From assembly GCF_000421145.1 (NCBI RefSeq), contig NZ_ATWH01000005.1:186001-250000 (forward strand): DNA of 64,000 nucleotides, read 5' to 3'. Below the pieces are notes generated by a model that did not search any database, was not told where the DNA came from, and saw only the letters and a program-made list of their open reading frames with translations. The DNA is from Glaciibacter superstes DSM 21135 (GTDB lineage Bacteria > Actinomycetota > Actinomycetes > Actinomycetales > Microbacteriaceae). Of this stretch, positions 10,201 through 18,466 are shown piece after piece (within the stretch, counting starts at the first letter, position 1; the number at the start of each line of letters is the position of its first letter). The translations under genes were made by a program, and so were the position numbers.

Positions 10201-10393
10201 GCGGCTCTACGAGGCGCGCGGTTCGCGGGCATCGGGTACGATTGTCGCGAGCGGGGAGGTGTCTGCCGTGCAGGAGACCGACCTGCTCGAGCGGGAGGTC
10301 GCTGCGCCCGTCGCGGTGGTTGCCGTCGATGGTTCTCGTGTCGAACTGAGCCTGCGCCCGTTCCAGCTGGTCACCCTGCGCTTCCGCCGCTGA
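7286..10393 (+). CDS. Alpha-mannosidase, glycoside hydrolase family 38
   Basis: A 1035-residue cytosolic GH38 enzyme with no signal peptide. ATG at 7286 is chosen over the longer open frame (from 7094) because AAGGAG precedes it and the upstream extension overlaps the permease gene and a tandem repeat. Family motifs: VGHAHIDSAWLWP (metal-binding His/Asp near 273-277) and EVWLPDSFGYTAAFPQI, whose Asp at about 387 is the expected nucleophile. It removes alpha-linked mannose from imported oligosaccharides. A 15-bp in-frame tandem duplication (9542-9571) encodes VTDAL twice, and a further short duplication near 9177 encodes GSGETGSGEAG. Both lie in linker-like regions. Last gene of the mannoside locus. 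Confidence 0.93.
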   Translation: MHDKSPLVRARVARFVEERVNPALYRASVPLTVTAWEVPDEPVSFTDAVGQTFEPFQIGSPWGKPWGTTWFHVTGTVPSEWSGVGDEGSHDAGDGGETGSVELVIDLGYLSGQPGFQAEGLVFDPAGRILKAIEPMNQQVPIDVGPGGAIDVYVEAASNPDVGSDWSFRPTPVGDKATAGVEPIYSLRRVDVALLDTVVWELQMDIWTLTGLMNELNVHLPRTADILHALESVVDRMDPDDISGTAALGRQILAPVLAQPAYASAHRVMAVGHAHIDSAWLWPVRETIRKCARTFSNVLDLMERDPGFIFAASSAQQYAWMKEYYPDLFERIRARAVEGRFVPVGGMWVESDTNMPGGEALARQLIAGKAFFMREFGIEPLEVWLPDSFGYTAAFPQIVAAAGSRYFLTQKTSWNETNAMPHHTFDWEGIDGSRIFTHFPPVDTYNSDLSGTDLARAQRKFSEKGATNVSLVPFGYGDGGGGPTREMLAAASRTKSLEGSPTVTIASPQAFFEEAERDYPNPPVWSGELYLEFHRGTYTSQAKTKAGNRRSEHLLREAELWAATATVRTGAEYPYNRLAELWHAVLLLQFHDILPGSSIAWVHQQAEANYARIAEELEEIIAGAIAALGTGSGETGSGEAGASEKIVAFNASPFAVSGVEAMSSGAITAPGTVQASDADGGFVLENARLRVVIDSNGLVTSLIDVATGRDAIPAGQPGNLLQLFRDTPTQWDAWDIDEHYQRSGTDLREAESVTLVTDALVTDALERASVRVERRFGASTVSQVLTLSGDSVALDIETTVDWHEKQKLLKLAFPLDVHADRAASEVQFGHVYRSTHVNTSWDAARFETCAHRWVHVSEPGFGVSVANSSMYGHDITRTTRPEGGTTTLVRQSLLRAPLFPDPSADQGVHVLRTAVSIGSDVLDAAREGYRLNLPVRLIDGGAAVEPLVRSESESIVIESVKLAEDRSGDLIVRLYEARGSRASGTIVASGEVSAVQETDLLEREVAAPVAVVAVDGSRVELSLRPFQLVTLRFRR

Positions 10394-10453
10394 GGCCGAG
10401 TTGGCGTTCTCCGCCATGATCCCTGGCGTGCTCATGACAACGCCGACGTGCGC

Positions 10454-10553
10454 GATCACGAAAACGTAATCAAGGGGAATGATTACAAAAATGTAATCAT
10501 TTCTCTTGATTACGAAAATGTAATCACGTAGGGTTGATGTCGAAAAGGTAATT
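10454..10553 (+). promoter_or_regulatory. Four tandem palindromic operators upstream of hipBA
   Basis: Four copies of an 18-bp palindrome, GATTAC-N6-GTAATC, lie at 10454-10471 (GATCAC/GTAATC), 10481-10498 (perfect), 10508-10525 (perfect) and 10536-10553 (GATGTC/GTAATT). Start-to-start spacing is 27, 27 and 28 bp, close to a whole number of helical turns. The copies occupy most of the gap and run up to the ribosome-binding site of the downstream HTH gene. The E. coli hipBA operator set also has four 18-bp palindromes with an 8-bp centre (established), but the half-sites differ. The HTH protein encoded next is the obvious ligand (inference). Confidence 0.85.
10506..10534 (+). promoter_or_regulatory. 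hipBA promoter overlapped by operators
   Basis: TTGATT (10506-10511) and TAGGGT (10529-10534) with a 17-bp spacer form a plausible promoter. Operator copy 3 covers the -35 box and most of the spacer, and copy 4 covers the expected start point, so repressor binding would block RNA polymerase directly. Confidence 0.6.
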
Positions 10554-10564
10554 AGGAGGTCATC

Positions 10565-10789
10565 ATGCGAAGCGCACGAATCGTGAACGCCGCAGTCCTC
10601 GGAAACGTGCTGCGCACTGCTCGCCTGCAGCGCGGCTTGAGCCAGCGTGAACTCGCCGAGACACTTGGCATAAGCCAGCGCTATGTCGTCGAAATCGAGC
10701 GAGGAAGACCAACAAAAGCGCTCGAGCGCATATTCGATTTCATGCGGGAGACCGGCGTCGTCTTGCATGCAGACGTCTCCGATGAGTGA
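10565..10789 (+). CDS. hipB: HipB-like antitoxin / XRE-family repressor
   Basis: A 74-residue protein that is essentially a single XRE/Cro-type helix-turn-helix (LSQRELAETLGISQRYVVEIERG, residues about 24-46). ATG is preceded by AGGAGG at ideal spacing. It overlaps the downstream HipA-like gene by 8 nt (ATGAGTGA), which indicates translational coupling. As in other HipBA modules it should bind the partner kinase and repress its own promoter through the four upstream palindromes. Base composition of the operator region is far more AT-rich than the flanking genome, consistent with acquisition by transfer. Confidence 0.88.
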   Translation: MRSARIVNAAVLGNVLRTARLQRGLSQRELAETLGISQRYVVEIERGRPTKALERIFDFMRETGVVLHADVSDE

Positions 10790-12098
10790 GCTCAATGTCG
10801 ACCTTTACGGTCGTCGGGTCGGGCGCCTGATCGGTAACCGGAGACAGTTTGATTTCGTGGCAGACCCAGACGCAGTGCGCGACTACGGCATCAGCAGCAC
10901 CGTGCTCTCGTTCGCCGTACCGCTGACCACCTCCCCGCGACCAGAAGAGGCCGGGCTTCGTCGCAACTTCTTCGACGAGGTTCTCGCAGAGGGCAAGGCG
11001 CGCGCCCGTCTCGCTGCGAACGCGAAGATCGACGAGGAGAACACCTTCTCCCTGTTGCGTCGTTACGGGCGCGATGTCGCCGGCGCAATGCAAGTGTGGG
11101 ACCCAAGTGACCCGAACGAACCACGAACTCCCTCTATCGGTCCGCTCACTTCGACGGGTGTGAGGCAATTGCTGGCTCACGTCGGACGCGCACCACTCGG
11201 CAATGCCAGCGTGCGTCACCTGTCTTCGCTCGCGGGGGTGCAAGACAAGATCGTGCTGGTGCGGACCACGGATGGATGGGCAGAAGCGCTCGATGGCTAT
11301 CCATCCACGCACATCATCAAGCCGGTCGTTGGGCGTTTCCCGAGTCTCATATTTGACGAGGAATACGGCGCGCGAATAGTTCGCCATCTTGGCCTGGGCA
11401 CCTTTGACACTCACATTGAACGGTTCGATGGAGTGTCAGCTCTCGTCATTGAACGCTACGACCGTGGACCGAGCGGTCGAATTCACCAGGAGGACTTCAA
11501 CCAAGCGCTCGGCTTCCGAGGTGACGGAAAGTACGAGGAAAACGGACATCCGGGACTCCTGAGTATTGCGCACGTACTTCGCGACAACATCGGCCGAAAG
11601 GCAGTCGAATCCCTGCTGCGAATGACGACGCTGTCTATCGCAGTCGGAAACCTCGACATGCACGCGAAAAACATCTCGGTACTGCACCTGCCTGACGGCG
11701 CCGTCGAACTGGCACCGATGTACGACGTGGTGCCGCAGATGCACCTGCCATTAGACAAAGACTTCGCATTCAGCATCAACGGTGAATTCGGGCATGCGGC
11801 CATCACTCGCGACGACATCGTAGAGGAAGGCCGACGGTGGGGGATCCGCAACGGTCGAGCAATCGTCGACGACACCATCAACACGATCGCCGAGTTCGTC
11901 AGGGAGGAACGACCGAGCGCCGGCGCTCACTTCGCGCTGACGGAGGACATCACCCGATTCACGTCCAATTTGATGAACGGAAAAGGTGCGAGCGAAGGCG
12001 GCGAAGTCGGTATCGCCGACAAAGAGAGCAGTGAACCGGACGCGAACCTCCGGCCTCTCCCTCAGAGTGATGGCGGCTGGGGAGGGCCGGTCAGCTAA
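10782..12098 (+). CDS. hipA: HipA-like serine/threonine kinase toxin
   Basis: A 438-residue HipA-family kinase. The chosen ATG at 10782 (MSELNVDLYGRRVGRL) overlaps the end of hipB and starts exactly at the HipA N-subdomain; longer frames would only translate hipB out of phase. Visible motifs: nucleotide-loop region GVQDKIVLV (about 152), the catalytic loop GNLDMHAKN with Asp at about 292, and the metal-binding YDVVPQ. In E. coli HipA phosphorylates glutamyl-tRNA synthetase and induces dormancy (established for that family member); the target here is unknown. All core kinase residues appear intact, so it is predicted active and held in check by HipB. The C-terminus carries an extra acidic tail of about 35 residues. 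Confidence 0.88.
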   Translation: MSELNVDLYGRRVGRLIGNRRQFDFVADPDAVRDYGISSTVLSFAVPLTTSPRPEEAGLRRNFFDEVLAEGKARARLAANAKIDEENTFSLLRRYGRDVAGAMQVWDPSDPNEPRTPSIGPLTSTGVRQLLAHVGRAPLGNASVRHLSSLAGVQDKIVLVRTTDGWAEALDGYPSTHIIKPVVGRFPSLIFDEEYGARIVRHLGLGTFDTHIERFDGVSALVIERYDRGPSGRIHQEDFNQALGFRGDGKYEENGHPGLLSIAHVLRDNIGRKAVESLLRMTTLSIAVGNLDMHAKNISVLHLPDGAVELAPMYDVVPQMHLPLDKDFAFSINGEFGHAAITRDDIVEEGRRWGIRNGRAIVDDTINTIAEFVREERPSAGAHFALTEDITRFTSNLMNGKGASEGGEVGIADKESSEPDANLRPLPQSDGGWGGPVS

Positions 12099-12276
12099 AC
12101 AGGCCATTCGTTATGCCGTCAGCGTCGTCGTCGCGCTTTGACGTGAGCGTTCTCTCAAGGCCCATTTCGAGAACCGCCACGAGGCGCTTCGCATTTTCGA
12201 GAAGACGCGCGCCATCGCCGGCGACTTTTTTGTTTGATGCGCGGTACGTTATAGAAATCGATCGAGGGGGAACGTG

Positions 12277-13713
12277 ATGGCGGGTACGCGCACGGAGCAA
12301 AACGAGACGACGGGGCAGTTCCACCGTGGCAAGGTCATCGGCGTCACGCTCGCCGCCGCACTCGGAGGCCTGCTCTTCGGTTTTGATACGTCGGTGATCA
12401 ACGGGGCCGTCAACTCGATCCAGTCCACGTTCGACCTGGGCGTCGGAGTTGTCGGCTTCACGGTCGCCATCACCCTTCTCGGGTGTGCGGTCGGCGCCTG
12501 GTTCGCCGGCCAGCTGGCAGATGCCTGGGGGCGCAAGATCATCATGGTGATCGCTGCCGTCCTGTTCACCGCCAGTTCCATCGGGTCCGGCCTCGCGTTC
12601 GCCGAGTGGGATCTCATGGGCTGGCGGCTGATCGGTGGCCTGGCGATCGGGATCGCCTCTGTGATCGCCCCCGCCTACATCGGCGAAGTGGCACCGGCCA
12701 AGTACCGCGGGGCGCTGAGTTCGCTGCAACAGTTGGCGATCACGCTCGGCATCTTCCTGGCACTCCTGTCGGATGCCGCGCTGGCGGGTTTCGCGGGGTC
12801 GGCCAGTTCTGAGCTGTGGTTTGGTCTGCCGGCCTGGCGATGGATGCTGCTCGTCGGCGTCGTTCCGGCACTGGTGTACGGCATCCTGGCATTGACGATT
12901 CCGGAGTCCCCGCAGTACCTGGTGCGCAAGAAGCGTGACGACGAAGCGCTGCGCGTGGTGCGAGATGTCACAGGGGCGGCCGACCCCGAGAAGCGTCTCG
13001 GCGAGATCAAGGAGAGCCTCGAAGACGCGCGTCGAGCCAGTTACCGCGAACTGCGGGGCACCGCGCTCGGTCTGCAGCCGATTCTCTGGGTCGGAATCGG
13101 AATGGCCGCCTTCCAGCAACTGGTCGGCATCAACGCCATTTTCTATTACTCGACGACGCTCTGGCAGTCCGTCGGGTTCAGCGAAGACGACTCGTTCATC
13201 ACCTCGGTGATCACCGCCGTGATCAACGTTGCCCTGACGTTTGTTGCCATCTTCTTCGTGGACAAGGTCGGGAGGAAGAAGCTGCTCCTCGCCGGCTCGA
13301 TCGGCATGTTCGTCGGCCTCGTCGCGGCATCCGTCGCCTTCTCACAGGCGACCGAGTCTGGCGGCGACGTTCACCTGGGCGCGCCATGGGGCGCGATTGC
13401 CCTGGTGGGTGCGAACCTGTTCGTGATCGCCTTCGCCGCGACCTGGGGCCCGGTCATGTGGGTAGTGCTCGGTGAGGTGTTCCCCAACAAGATTCGCGCA
13501 CTGGGCCTCGGCATCGCGACCGCCTTCAACTGGATCTTCAACTTCCTCGTGACACTGCTGTTCCCGGTGCTGAGCGAAGCGGTCGGGCTGGGCTTCGTGT
13601 ACGCCGGGTTCGCCCTCTTTGCGGCGCTCTCGTTCTGGTTCGTGAAGGCACTGCTGCCCGAGGTCACGGGCCTCGAACTCGAAGACAAGCAGAAGCTCGC
13701 CCGCACGAAGTAG
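12277..13713 (+). CDS. Sugar-porter family MFS transporter (XylE/GalP-like)
   Basis: A 478-residue, 12-helix major facilitator of the sugar porter family. Hallmarks: GGLLFGFDTSVINGA in helix 1, DAWGRKIIM and VDKVGRKKLLL (the repeated GRK loops), PESPQYLV after helix 6, and QQLVGINAIFYYS in helix 7. These imply a monosaccharide:H+ symporter. ATG at 12277 is favoured because GAGGGGG ends 6 nt before it; the adjacent GTG at 12274 is too close. It stands alone between hipA and the convergent ABC exporter gene, so the sugar cannot be deduced from context. Confidence 0.92.
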   Translation: MAGTRTEQNETTGQFHRGKVIGVTLAAALGGLLFGFDTSVINGAVNSIQSTFDLGVGVVGFTVAITLLGCAVGAWFAGQLADAWGRKIIMVIAAVLFTASSIGSGLAFAEWDLMGWRLIGGLAIGIASVIAPAYIGEVAPAKYRGALSSLQQLAITLGIFLALLSDAALAGFAGSASSELWFGLPAWRWMLLVGVVPALVYGILALTIPESPQYLVRKKRDDEALRVVRDVTGAADPEKRLGEIKESLEDARRASYRELRGTALGLQPILWVGIGMAAFQQLVGINAIFYYSTTLWQSVGFSEDDSFITSVITAVINVALTFVAIFFVDKVGRKKLLLAGSIGMFVGLVAASVAFSQATESGGDVHLGAPWGAIALVGANLFVIAFAATWGPVMWVVLGEVFPNKIRALGLGIATAFNWIFNFLVTLLFPVLSEAVGLGFVYAGFALFAALSFWFVKALLPEVTGLELEDKQKLARTK

Positions 13714-13776
13714 CGCGCGCGGCGAGCCTTCGGCACCCGTCCCGCACAGCTGTGTGGGATCGGGGAGCGTGTGGTG

Positions 13777-15825
13777 CTACACGAGCAGCTGATGCTTGGC
13801 GAGGTCGCGGTAGAGCGGCGTGGACTGCACGAGCTCGGAGTGGGTGCCGGTACCGATGACCTGCCCGTGGTCGAGCACCACGATCTGGTCGGAGTCGACG
13901 ACCGTCGACAGGCGGTGTGCGATCACAATCAGGGTGCGGTCTTGGGCGACCGCGTCGATCGCCAGGCGCATCTTCTGCTCGTTCATTCCGTCGAGGCTCG
14001 AGGTCGACTCATCGAGCAGCAGGATCGGGGGAGCAGCGAGCAGCGCCCTGGCGATCGCCAGCCGCTGGCGCTCGCCGCCCGAGAGCATCACACCGTCTTC
14101 GCCGACCGCGGCACCGAGCCCTGCCGGGTCGCGCTCGAGCACTTCGGTCAGGTTGACGGCGTGCAGCACGGCGATGCAGTCCTCATCCGTCGCCTCTGGC
14201 GTCGACAGTGTGAGGTTGTCGCGAATGGTGCCGGCCAGCACAGGGGCGTCCTGCTCGACGTAGCCGATCTGCGAGCGCAAGGCGGTGCGATCCAGCGAAC
14301 GGATGTCGAGGCCTCCCAACCGCACGACGCCTTCCGTCGGGTCGTAGAAGCGTTCGATGAGCGCCAGAATGGTGCTCTTACCCGCGCCAGATGGGCCGAC
14401 CAGTGCCGTGCGGAGCCCGCGCGGCGCGGTGAACGACACTCCACGGAGTACCGGCTGTCGCGCGGTCGGCGCTGATGCGGCGGCGGCATCGGCATCGGTA
14501 TCAATATCAGCACCGGCACCAGTGTCAGCATCGGTGGAGGTCGCGGCATCGACCGGGACTTCAGCGCCGACCGGAGTCGTGGCTGAAATGTCTGCGGCTA
14601 CGTGCTTGCCGGCAGGACCTTCCGACGAGATCGGCGCAGCCGTGTAAGCGAACCGCACATCCTCGAATTCGATCGCCGCGGCATCCGGATTCACCGACGC
14701 GTTGGCAGCCCCGACCGTCATCGCCAGCGGTGCGATGTCGCGGTCGTGCTGGTCTTCGACGGGGAGGGCGATGATTTCCTCGATGCGACCGAGCGCGCCG
14801 AGTGCCGAGTTCACCGAGGTGAAGGCGCCGAAGGCCTGGCCGAGCGGCATGATCATCATGAACAGGAAGAGGATGAACGCGACCAGGTTGGCCACGGTGA
14901 TGGCGCCGCTTGCGACGCGGAATCCACCGACTCCGAGCACGACCAGGAACGACACCTGCATCGCGATTCCGGCGATGGGCACCACGAGCGCAGAGATCTT
15001 GGCGACCTTGATCCCCATCCGCCAGGCGCCGATGGCGTCTTCTTCGACCGCGCGGATCTCCCGGTCCGTCGCGTTGGAGGCGCGGACCGTGCGCACGGCG
15101 CTGATGGCGCGCTCGACGCTGGCCGCGAGGTCGCCGACCTTGGTCTGCGCGGCGAGGCTCGCGACACGGATGCGCCGCGAGAGCAGGGTGACAGAGACCA
15201 CCGACACGGCAATGACCAACACGGTGAGGCCGAGCAGAACCGGGTCGATGATGAGCATCGCGATCAGGGCGCCGATGAACGTGAGGGAGCCGCCGATCGC
15301 TTCGACGAGTCCCTGGGTGAGAACGGCACGCAGCAGGGTGGTGTCTGAGCCGACGCGGGAGACGAGGTCACCGGTGCGACGGGTGTCGAACTCGGAGATC
15401 GGGAGCCGCAACATCCGCCCGATAAGGCGCTTGCGGCTGGAGAGCACGACGCCTTCGCCGGTGCGCTGGAGGAGGTAGTGCTGGTATCCGCTGATCAGAG
15501 CGGAGATCACCACCAGCGCGATGAGTGCCCAGACCAGCATGCCGAGCGGGTCACCCTTCCCCACGATCTCGATGACCTGGCTGACCAGCAGCGGCTGGGC
15601 GAGGCTGGCCGCAGCACCGAGGATGCTGAGCACGGTGACGAAAGCGAGCACCTTCTTGTGTTCGAGCAGGTAGGGAAGGAGGTGGCTGAACTTCGCGCGC
15701 GGGCCGGTGTCCGTGGTCTCAGTTCCTCTTCGACGACCGCGAGATCGACCGGTGGAACCGCTGGCTGAGCGGTCGGCAGCACGGTCGGCCGAGCGTCGCG
15801 TACGGGTATCGGTGGATGTGCTCAT
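13777..15825 (-). CDS. ABC exporter (fused membrane and ATPase domains) with a low-complexity insert
   Basis: A 682-residue half-transporter: six-helix type IV exporter membrane domain (about 45-345) followed by a nucleotide-binding domain with Walker A GPSGAGKST (477-485), signature LSGGERQ (581-587), Walker B ILLLDE (601-606) and the H-loop IAHRLST. It probably works as a homodimer exporting lipid or drug-like substrates. A stretch of about 58 residues rich in Ala, Asp and Thr (about 398-456, DNA 14458-14634) splits the ATPase domain between the A-loop strand (IEFEDVRFAYT) and the Walker A strand, where related proteins have only a short turn. The N-terminus is Arg/Ser-rich and probably disordered. 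Confidence 0.92.
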   Translation of the reverse strand: MSTSTDTRTRRSADRAADRSASGSTGRSRGRRRGTETTDTGPRAKFSHLLPYLLEHKKVLAFVTVLSILGAAASLAQPLLVSQVIEIVGKGDPLGMLVWALIALVVISALISGYQHYLLQRTGEGVVLSSRKRLIGRMLRLPISEFDTRRTGDLVSRVGSDTTLLRAVLTQGLVEAIGGSLTFIGALIAMLIIDPVLLGLTVLVIAVSVVSVTLLSRRIRVASLAAQTKVGDLAASVERAISAVRTVRASNATDREIRAVEEDAIGAWRMGIKVAKISALVVPIAGIAMQVSFLVVLGVGGFRVASGAITVANLVAFILFLFMMIMPLGQAFGAFTSVNSALGALGRIEEIIALPVEDQHDRDIAPLAMTVGAANASVNPDAAAIEFEDVRFAYTAAPISSEGPAGKHVAADISATTPVGAEVPVDAATSTDADTGAGADIDTDADAAAASAPTARQPVLRGVSFTAPRGLRTALVGPSGAGKSTILALIERFYDPTEGVVRLGGLDIRSLDRTALRSQIGYVEQDAPVLAGTIRDNLTLSTPEATDEDCIAVLHAVNLTEVLERDPAGLGAAVGEDGVMLSGGERQRLAIARALLAAPPILLLDESTSSLDGMNEQKMRLAIDAVAQDRTLIVIAHRLSTVVDSDQIVVLDHGQVIGTGTHSELVQSTPLYRDLAKHQLLV

Positions 15826-16154
15826 CGTTCCTTCTTGCTCTCGCGGTGCTTCTCGTTCGGGGTGATTCCGATTCGCGCACCGTGCCCGATTCTAGGCAGT
15901 CAGAATGGGGCAGTGCTGTGGAGTGCGGCGCCGTGGAGCGTCATTTACGGCCGTATCGCTTGTGCACGGCCTGCCTGCCACTTCGCCCCGGCACCCGAAA
16001 ATGCCGTGGGCACTCGCAATTGTGGGTGCCCAGCGCAATATCGAGTGCCGGGCGAGGCATCGCCGGCGTTCTGGCGGAGCGCGGACGAAGACGGATGCGC
16101 CACGAGGCCGCGAGCCACGGATCATGCGCGGCCGCCGCTCGCTAGGCTGGCCAC
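15826..16154. other. Intergenic gap between divergent genes
   Basis: About 330 bp between the divergent exporter and membrane-protein genes. No credible gene was seen; the short open frames here lack ribosome-binding sites and coding-like composition. A weak hairpin (GGGCAC 16008-16013 with GTGCCC 16026-16031) and the promoter noted at 16143 are the only recognisable signals. Confidence 0.6.
16143..16148 (+). promoter_or_regulatory. -10 box of a leaderless transcript
   Basis: TAGGCT ends exactly 6 nt before the ATG at 16155 and no ribosome-binding site precedes that ATG, so transcription probably starts at the A of the start codon. Confidence 0.55.
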
Positions 16155-16601
16155 ATGGATATCGTCTTCAATGTTCTGCACGTGGTCGCCGCCGTCTTCA
16201 TCATCGGACCGATGGCGATCCTGCCGATGACCGCGATGCGCGCTGTGCGCGCGGGTAACGGTGCCCAGGTCGCGACGCTCGCGAAATCGACCTACCTGTT
16301 CAGCTTGCTCTCGCTGGTCGTCGCGGTGCTCGGCTTCGGCGTCATGGGCATGGCTCCAGACGAGTACAACCTCTCGTTCACAACGCCGTGGATCCTCTGG
16401 TCGGTCATCCTCTACGTCGTCGCGCTGGGCCTCAGCCTCTTCCTTGTCGTGCCGACCATGCGCAAGGCCGCCGAGGCGTTGAAGGGCAACGGCGGACTCG
16501 CCTCGAAGGAGTCCGGCCGCTACCCGGCCATTGCCGCCGGTAGCGGCGTGGTCTCACTGCTGCTGCTCGCTGTCGTCGTGCTCATGGTCTGGAAGCCGTA
16601 G
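16155..16601 (+). CDS. Small integral membrane protein, DUF2269-like
   Basis: A 148-residue protein with four predicted membrane helices (about residues 5-27, 45-68, 78-104 and 124-146), resembling the DUF2269 group of predicted membrane proteins. Features include an N-terminal VLHVVAAVFIIGPMAILP helix and a conserved-looking TPWILWSVILYVVALG helix. No catalytic motif was recognised and function is unknown. It appears leaderless. It converges with the riboflavin operon, from which it is separated by a very strong hairpin. Confidence 0.75.
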   Translation: MDIVFNVLHVVAAVFIIGPMAILPMTAMRAVRAGNGAQVATLAKSTYLFSLLSLVVAVLGFGVMGMAPDEYNLSFTTPWILWSVILYVVALGLSLFLVVPTMRKAAEALKGNGGLASKESGRYPAIAAGSGVVSLLLLAVVVLMVWKP

Positions 16602-16639
16602 CGCCGGTCCAGCCGCATCCGGTCACACCGATGACTGTG

Positions 16640-16691
16640 ACCTTTCCGGTCGAGAGTGCCCGGCGGAACGGGCACTCTCGACCGGAAAGGT
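16640..16691. terminator. 23-bp perfect inverted repeat between convergent genes
   Basis: Arms at 16640-16662 and 16669-16691 are perfectly complementary over 23 bp with a 6-nt loop (GCGGAA). There is no T-tract on either side, so it is not a classical intrinsic terminator, but its position between two 3' ends suggests bidirectional termination or transcript end protection. Confidence 0.7.
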
Positions 16692-16736
16692 ACCTCTCAG
16701 CGTGAAAGTTCGACCAGCGGGGCTCGGTCGCGAGGT

Positions 16737-17207
16737 TCAGCCGCGCAGGCCGGCCAGCACGCGCGCGGTGACGAGGGCAGCGGATGCCGCCTCCTCACCC
16801 TTGTCTTCCTTCGAGCCAGGCAGCCCGGCCCGGTCGATGCCCTGCTGCTCGTCGTCGAGGGTGAGAACGCCGAACCCGACCGGCTTGCCGGTGTCCAGCG
16901 CAACGCGAGTGAGGCCATCCGTTGCCGCCGCAGACACGTACTCGAAGTGCGGAGTCCCGCCACGGATGATCACCCCGAGCGCCACCACGGCATCCGCCCC
17001 GTTCTCGAGCGCAACCTTGCTGGCGACCGGCAGCTCGAAGCTGCCGGGCACACGAACCAGTGACCAGGTGGCACCGGATGCCTCGAGCACCCGTTCTGCC
17101 CCGGCGATGAGGCCGTTGGAAATGACTTCATGCCAGTGACCGGCGATGATCACCACGTTCAGACCGGTGCCGTCGACGGTGAGTTCTGGGGATCCTGCTC
17201 CGCTCAT
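16737..17207 (-). CDS. ribH: 6,7-dimethyl-8-ribityllumazine synthase
   Basis: A 156-residue lumazine synthase that condenses the ribityl-pyrimidine with dihydroxybutanone phosphate to form lumazine. Motifs: [40 protein letters not shown] (active-site His) and [10 protein letters not shown]. Length is typical. The start overlaps the stop of ribBA by 4 nt, so translation is coupled. Last gene of the riboflavin operon. Confidence 0.97.
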   Translation of the reverse strand: MSGAGSPELTVDGTGLNVVIIAGHWHEVISNGLIAGAERVLEASGATWSLVRVPGSFELPVASKVALENGADAVVALGVIIRGGTPHFEYVSAAATDGLTRVALDTGKPVGFGVLTLDDEQQGIDRAGLPGSKEDKGEEAASAALVTARVLAGLRG

Positions 17208-18466
17208 TGCGTGCTTCCTTTCACGATGTCGTGCTGGTCGAACTGGTGGCCGAGTCGATCGCGCTTGACCGCCAGGTAGTCCTCATTGTGTGCGCCGACC
17301 CCGACAACGAGCGGCACCCGCTCGGTCACCGCGATTCCGCGTTCCTGCAGCTGACGCACCTTCTCCGGGTTGTTGGTGAGCAGGCGAATCGACGAGATCC
17401 CGAGATCCTCGAGAATCGCCGTTGCGGCGGCATAGTCGCGCGAGTCGACGGGCAGGCCGAGTGCGAGGTTCGCGTCGATCGTGTCGAGTCCGTCTTCCTG
17501 CAGTTTGTAGGCGCGCAGCTTGTTGACCAGCCCGATGCCGCGTCCCTCATGCCCGCGCAGGTAGACGACAACGCCGCCTTCGGCCTGGATGATGTCGAGC
17601 GCGGCGTCCAGTTGCGGGCCGCACTCGCACTTCAGCGAGCCGAACGCCTCGCCGGTCAGGCACTCGGAGTGGACCCTGACGAGGGCACCGTTTCCGGGGA
17701 CGCCGGCGACCACCGCAACGTGATCGGCACCGGTCATCCGGTCGCGGTATGCGCGCATTTTGAACGGGCCGTGCGTGGTCGGCACGGTCGTCTCGACCTC
17801 GAAGTCCACGCGAGGCGACTCCCGAATCGCCTGGGCCCCCTCGAGCGCATCGTGTGGGCGCACCTGGTCGAGGTACTCGATCAGGTCGGCGATCGTGATC
17901 ACGGCAACGCCCTCGCGCTCGCCGAGTTCGAGAAGCCCTGGCAGTCGCATCATCTCGCCGTCTTCGGCCACGATCTCGGCGATGCCGGCAACAGGGAAGA
18001 GCCCGGCCAGCTTCATCAGGTCGACCGCGGCCTCTGTGTGGCCGTCGCGCTCGCGCACGCCGCCATCCCGCGCGCGGAGCGGCAGCACATGGCCGGGCCG
18101 GTGCAGGCTGGCCGGGGTGGACTTCGGATCAGACAGCACCCGCAGCGTGTGCGAACGATCCGCCGCGCTGATACCGGTGCTCAGCCGGTCGGCCGCGTCG
18201 ACGGTGATCGTGTAGTTGGTGCCGCGCGCGTCTTCGTTGTTCAGCACCATCACCGGCAGCTCGAGAGCATCGGCGATCTCGTTCGTCATCGGCGCGCAGA
18301 TGAAACCCGACGAGTAGCGAACCGTCCAGGCGATCCATTCTTGGGTTGCGAGCTCGGCCGAGATGATGACGTCGCCCTCGTTCTCGCGCCCCTCGTCGTC
18401 TGCCACGATGACCGGTTTGCCGCGGCGTAGCTCTTCGAGTGCGGTGGGAATATCGGCGAGGCTCAT
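17204..18466 (-). CDS. ribBA: Bifunctional dihydroxybutanone-phosphate synthase / GTP cyclohydrolase II
   Basis: A 420-residue fusion. The N-terminal half (about 1-205) is the RibB domain making 3,4-dihydroxy-2-butanone 4-phosphate ([17 protein letters not shown] acidic motif; [13 protein letters not shown]). The C-terminal half is the RibA GTP cyclohydrolase II domain with the zinc cysteines in [17 protein letters not shown] and the catalytic stretch [13 protein letters not shown] at 18466 is chosen because it starts at the conserved N-terminus ([16 protein letters not shown]) and overlaps the ribE stop by 4 nt; a longer open frame continues upstream through ribE but is not plausible. Confidence 0.97.
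   Translation of the reverse strand: MSLADIPTALEELRRGKPVIVADDEGRENEGDVIISAELATQEWIAWTVRYSSGFICAPMTNEIADALELPVMVLNNEDARGTNYTITVDAADRLSTGISAADRSHTLRVLSDPKSTPASLHRPGHVLPLRARDGGVRERDGHTEAAVDLMKLAGLFPVAGIAEIVAEDGEMMRLPGLLELGEREGVAVITIADLIEYLDQVRPHDALEGAQAIRESPRVDFEVETTVPTTHGPFKMRAYRDRMTGADHVAVVAGVPGNGALVRVHSECLTGEAFGSLKCECGPQLDAALDIIQAEGGVVVYLRGHEGRGIGLVNKLRAYKLQEDGLDTIDANLALGLPVDSRDYAAATAILEDLGISSIRLLTNNPEKVRQLQERGIAVTERVPLVVGVGAHNEDYLAVKRDRLGHQFDQHDIVKGSTQ

Noticed and set aside
10398..10448. Imperfect inverted repeat after the alpha-mannosidase gene as a terminator
   Set aside because: Arms (GTTGGCGTT / AACGCCGAC) have a mismatch, the loop is over 30 nt and no T-tract follows; too weak to list.
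15816..16258. Small plus-strand frames in the gap between the ABC exporter and the DUF2269-like gene
   Set aside because: No ribosome-binding site, Arg/Cys-rich composition, and several overlap one another in different frames.
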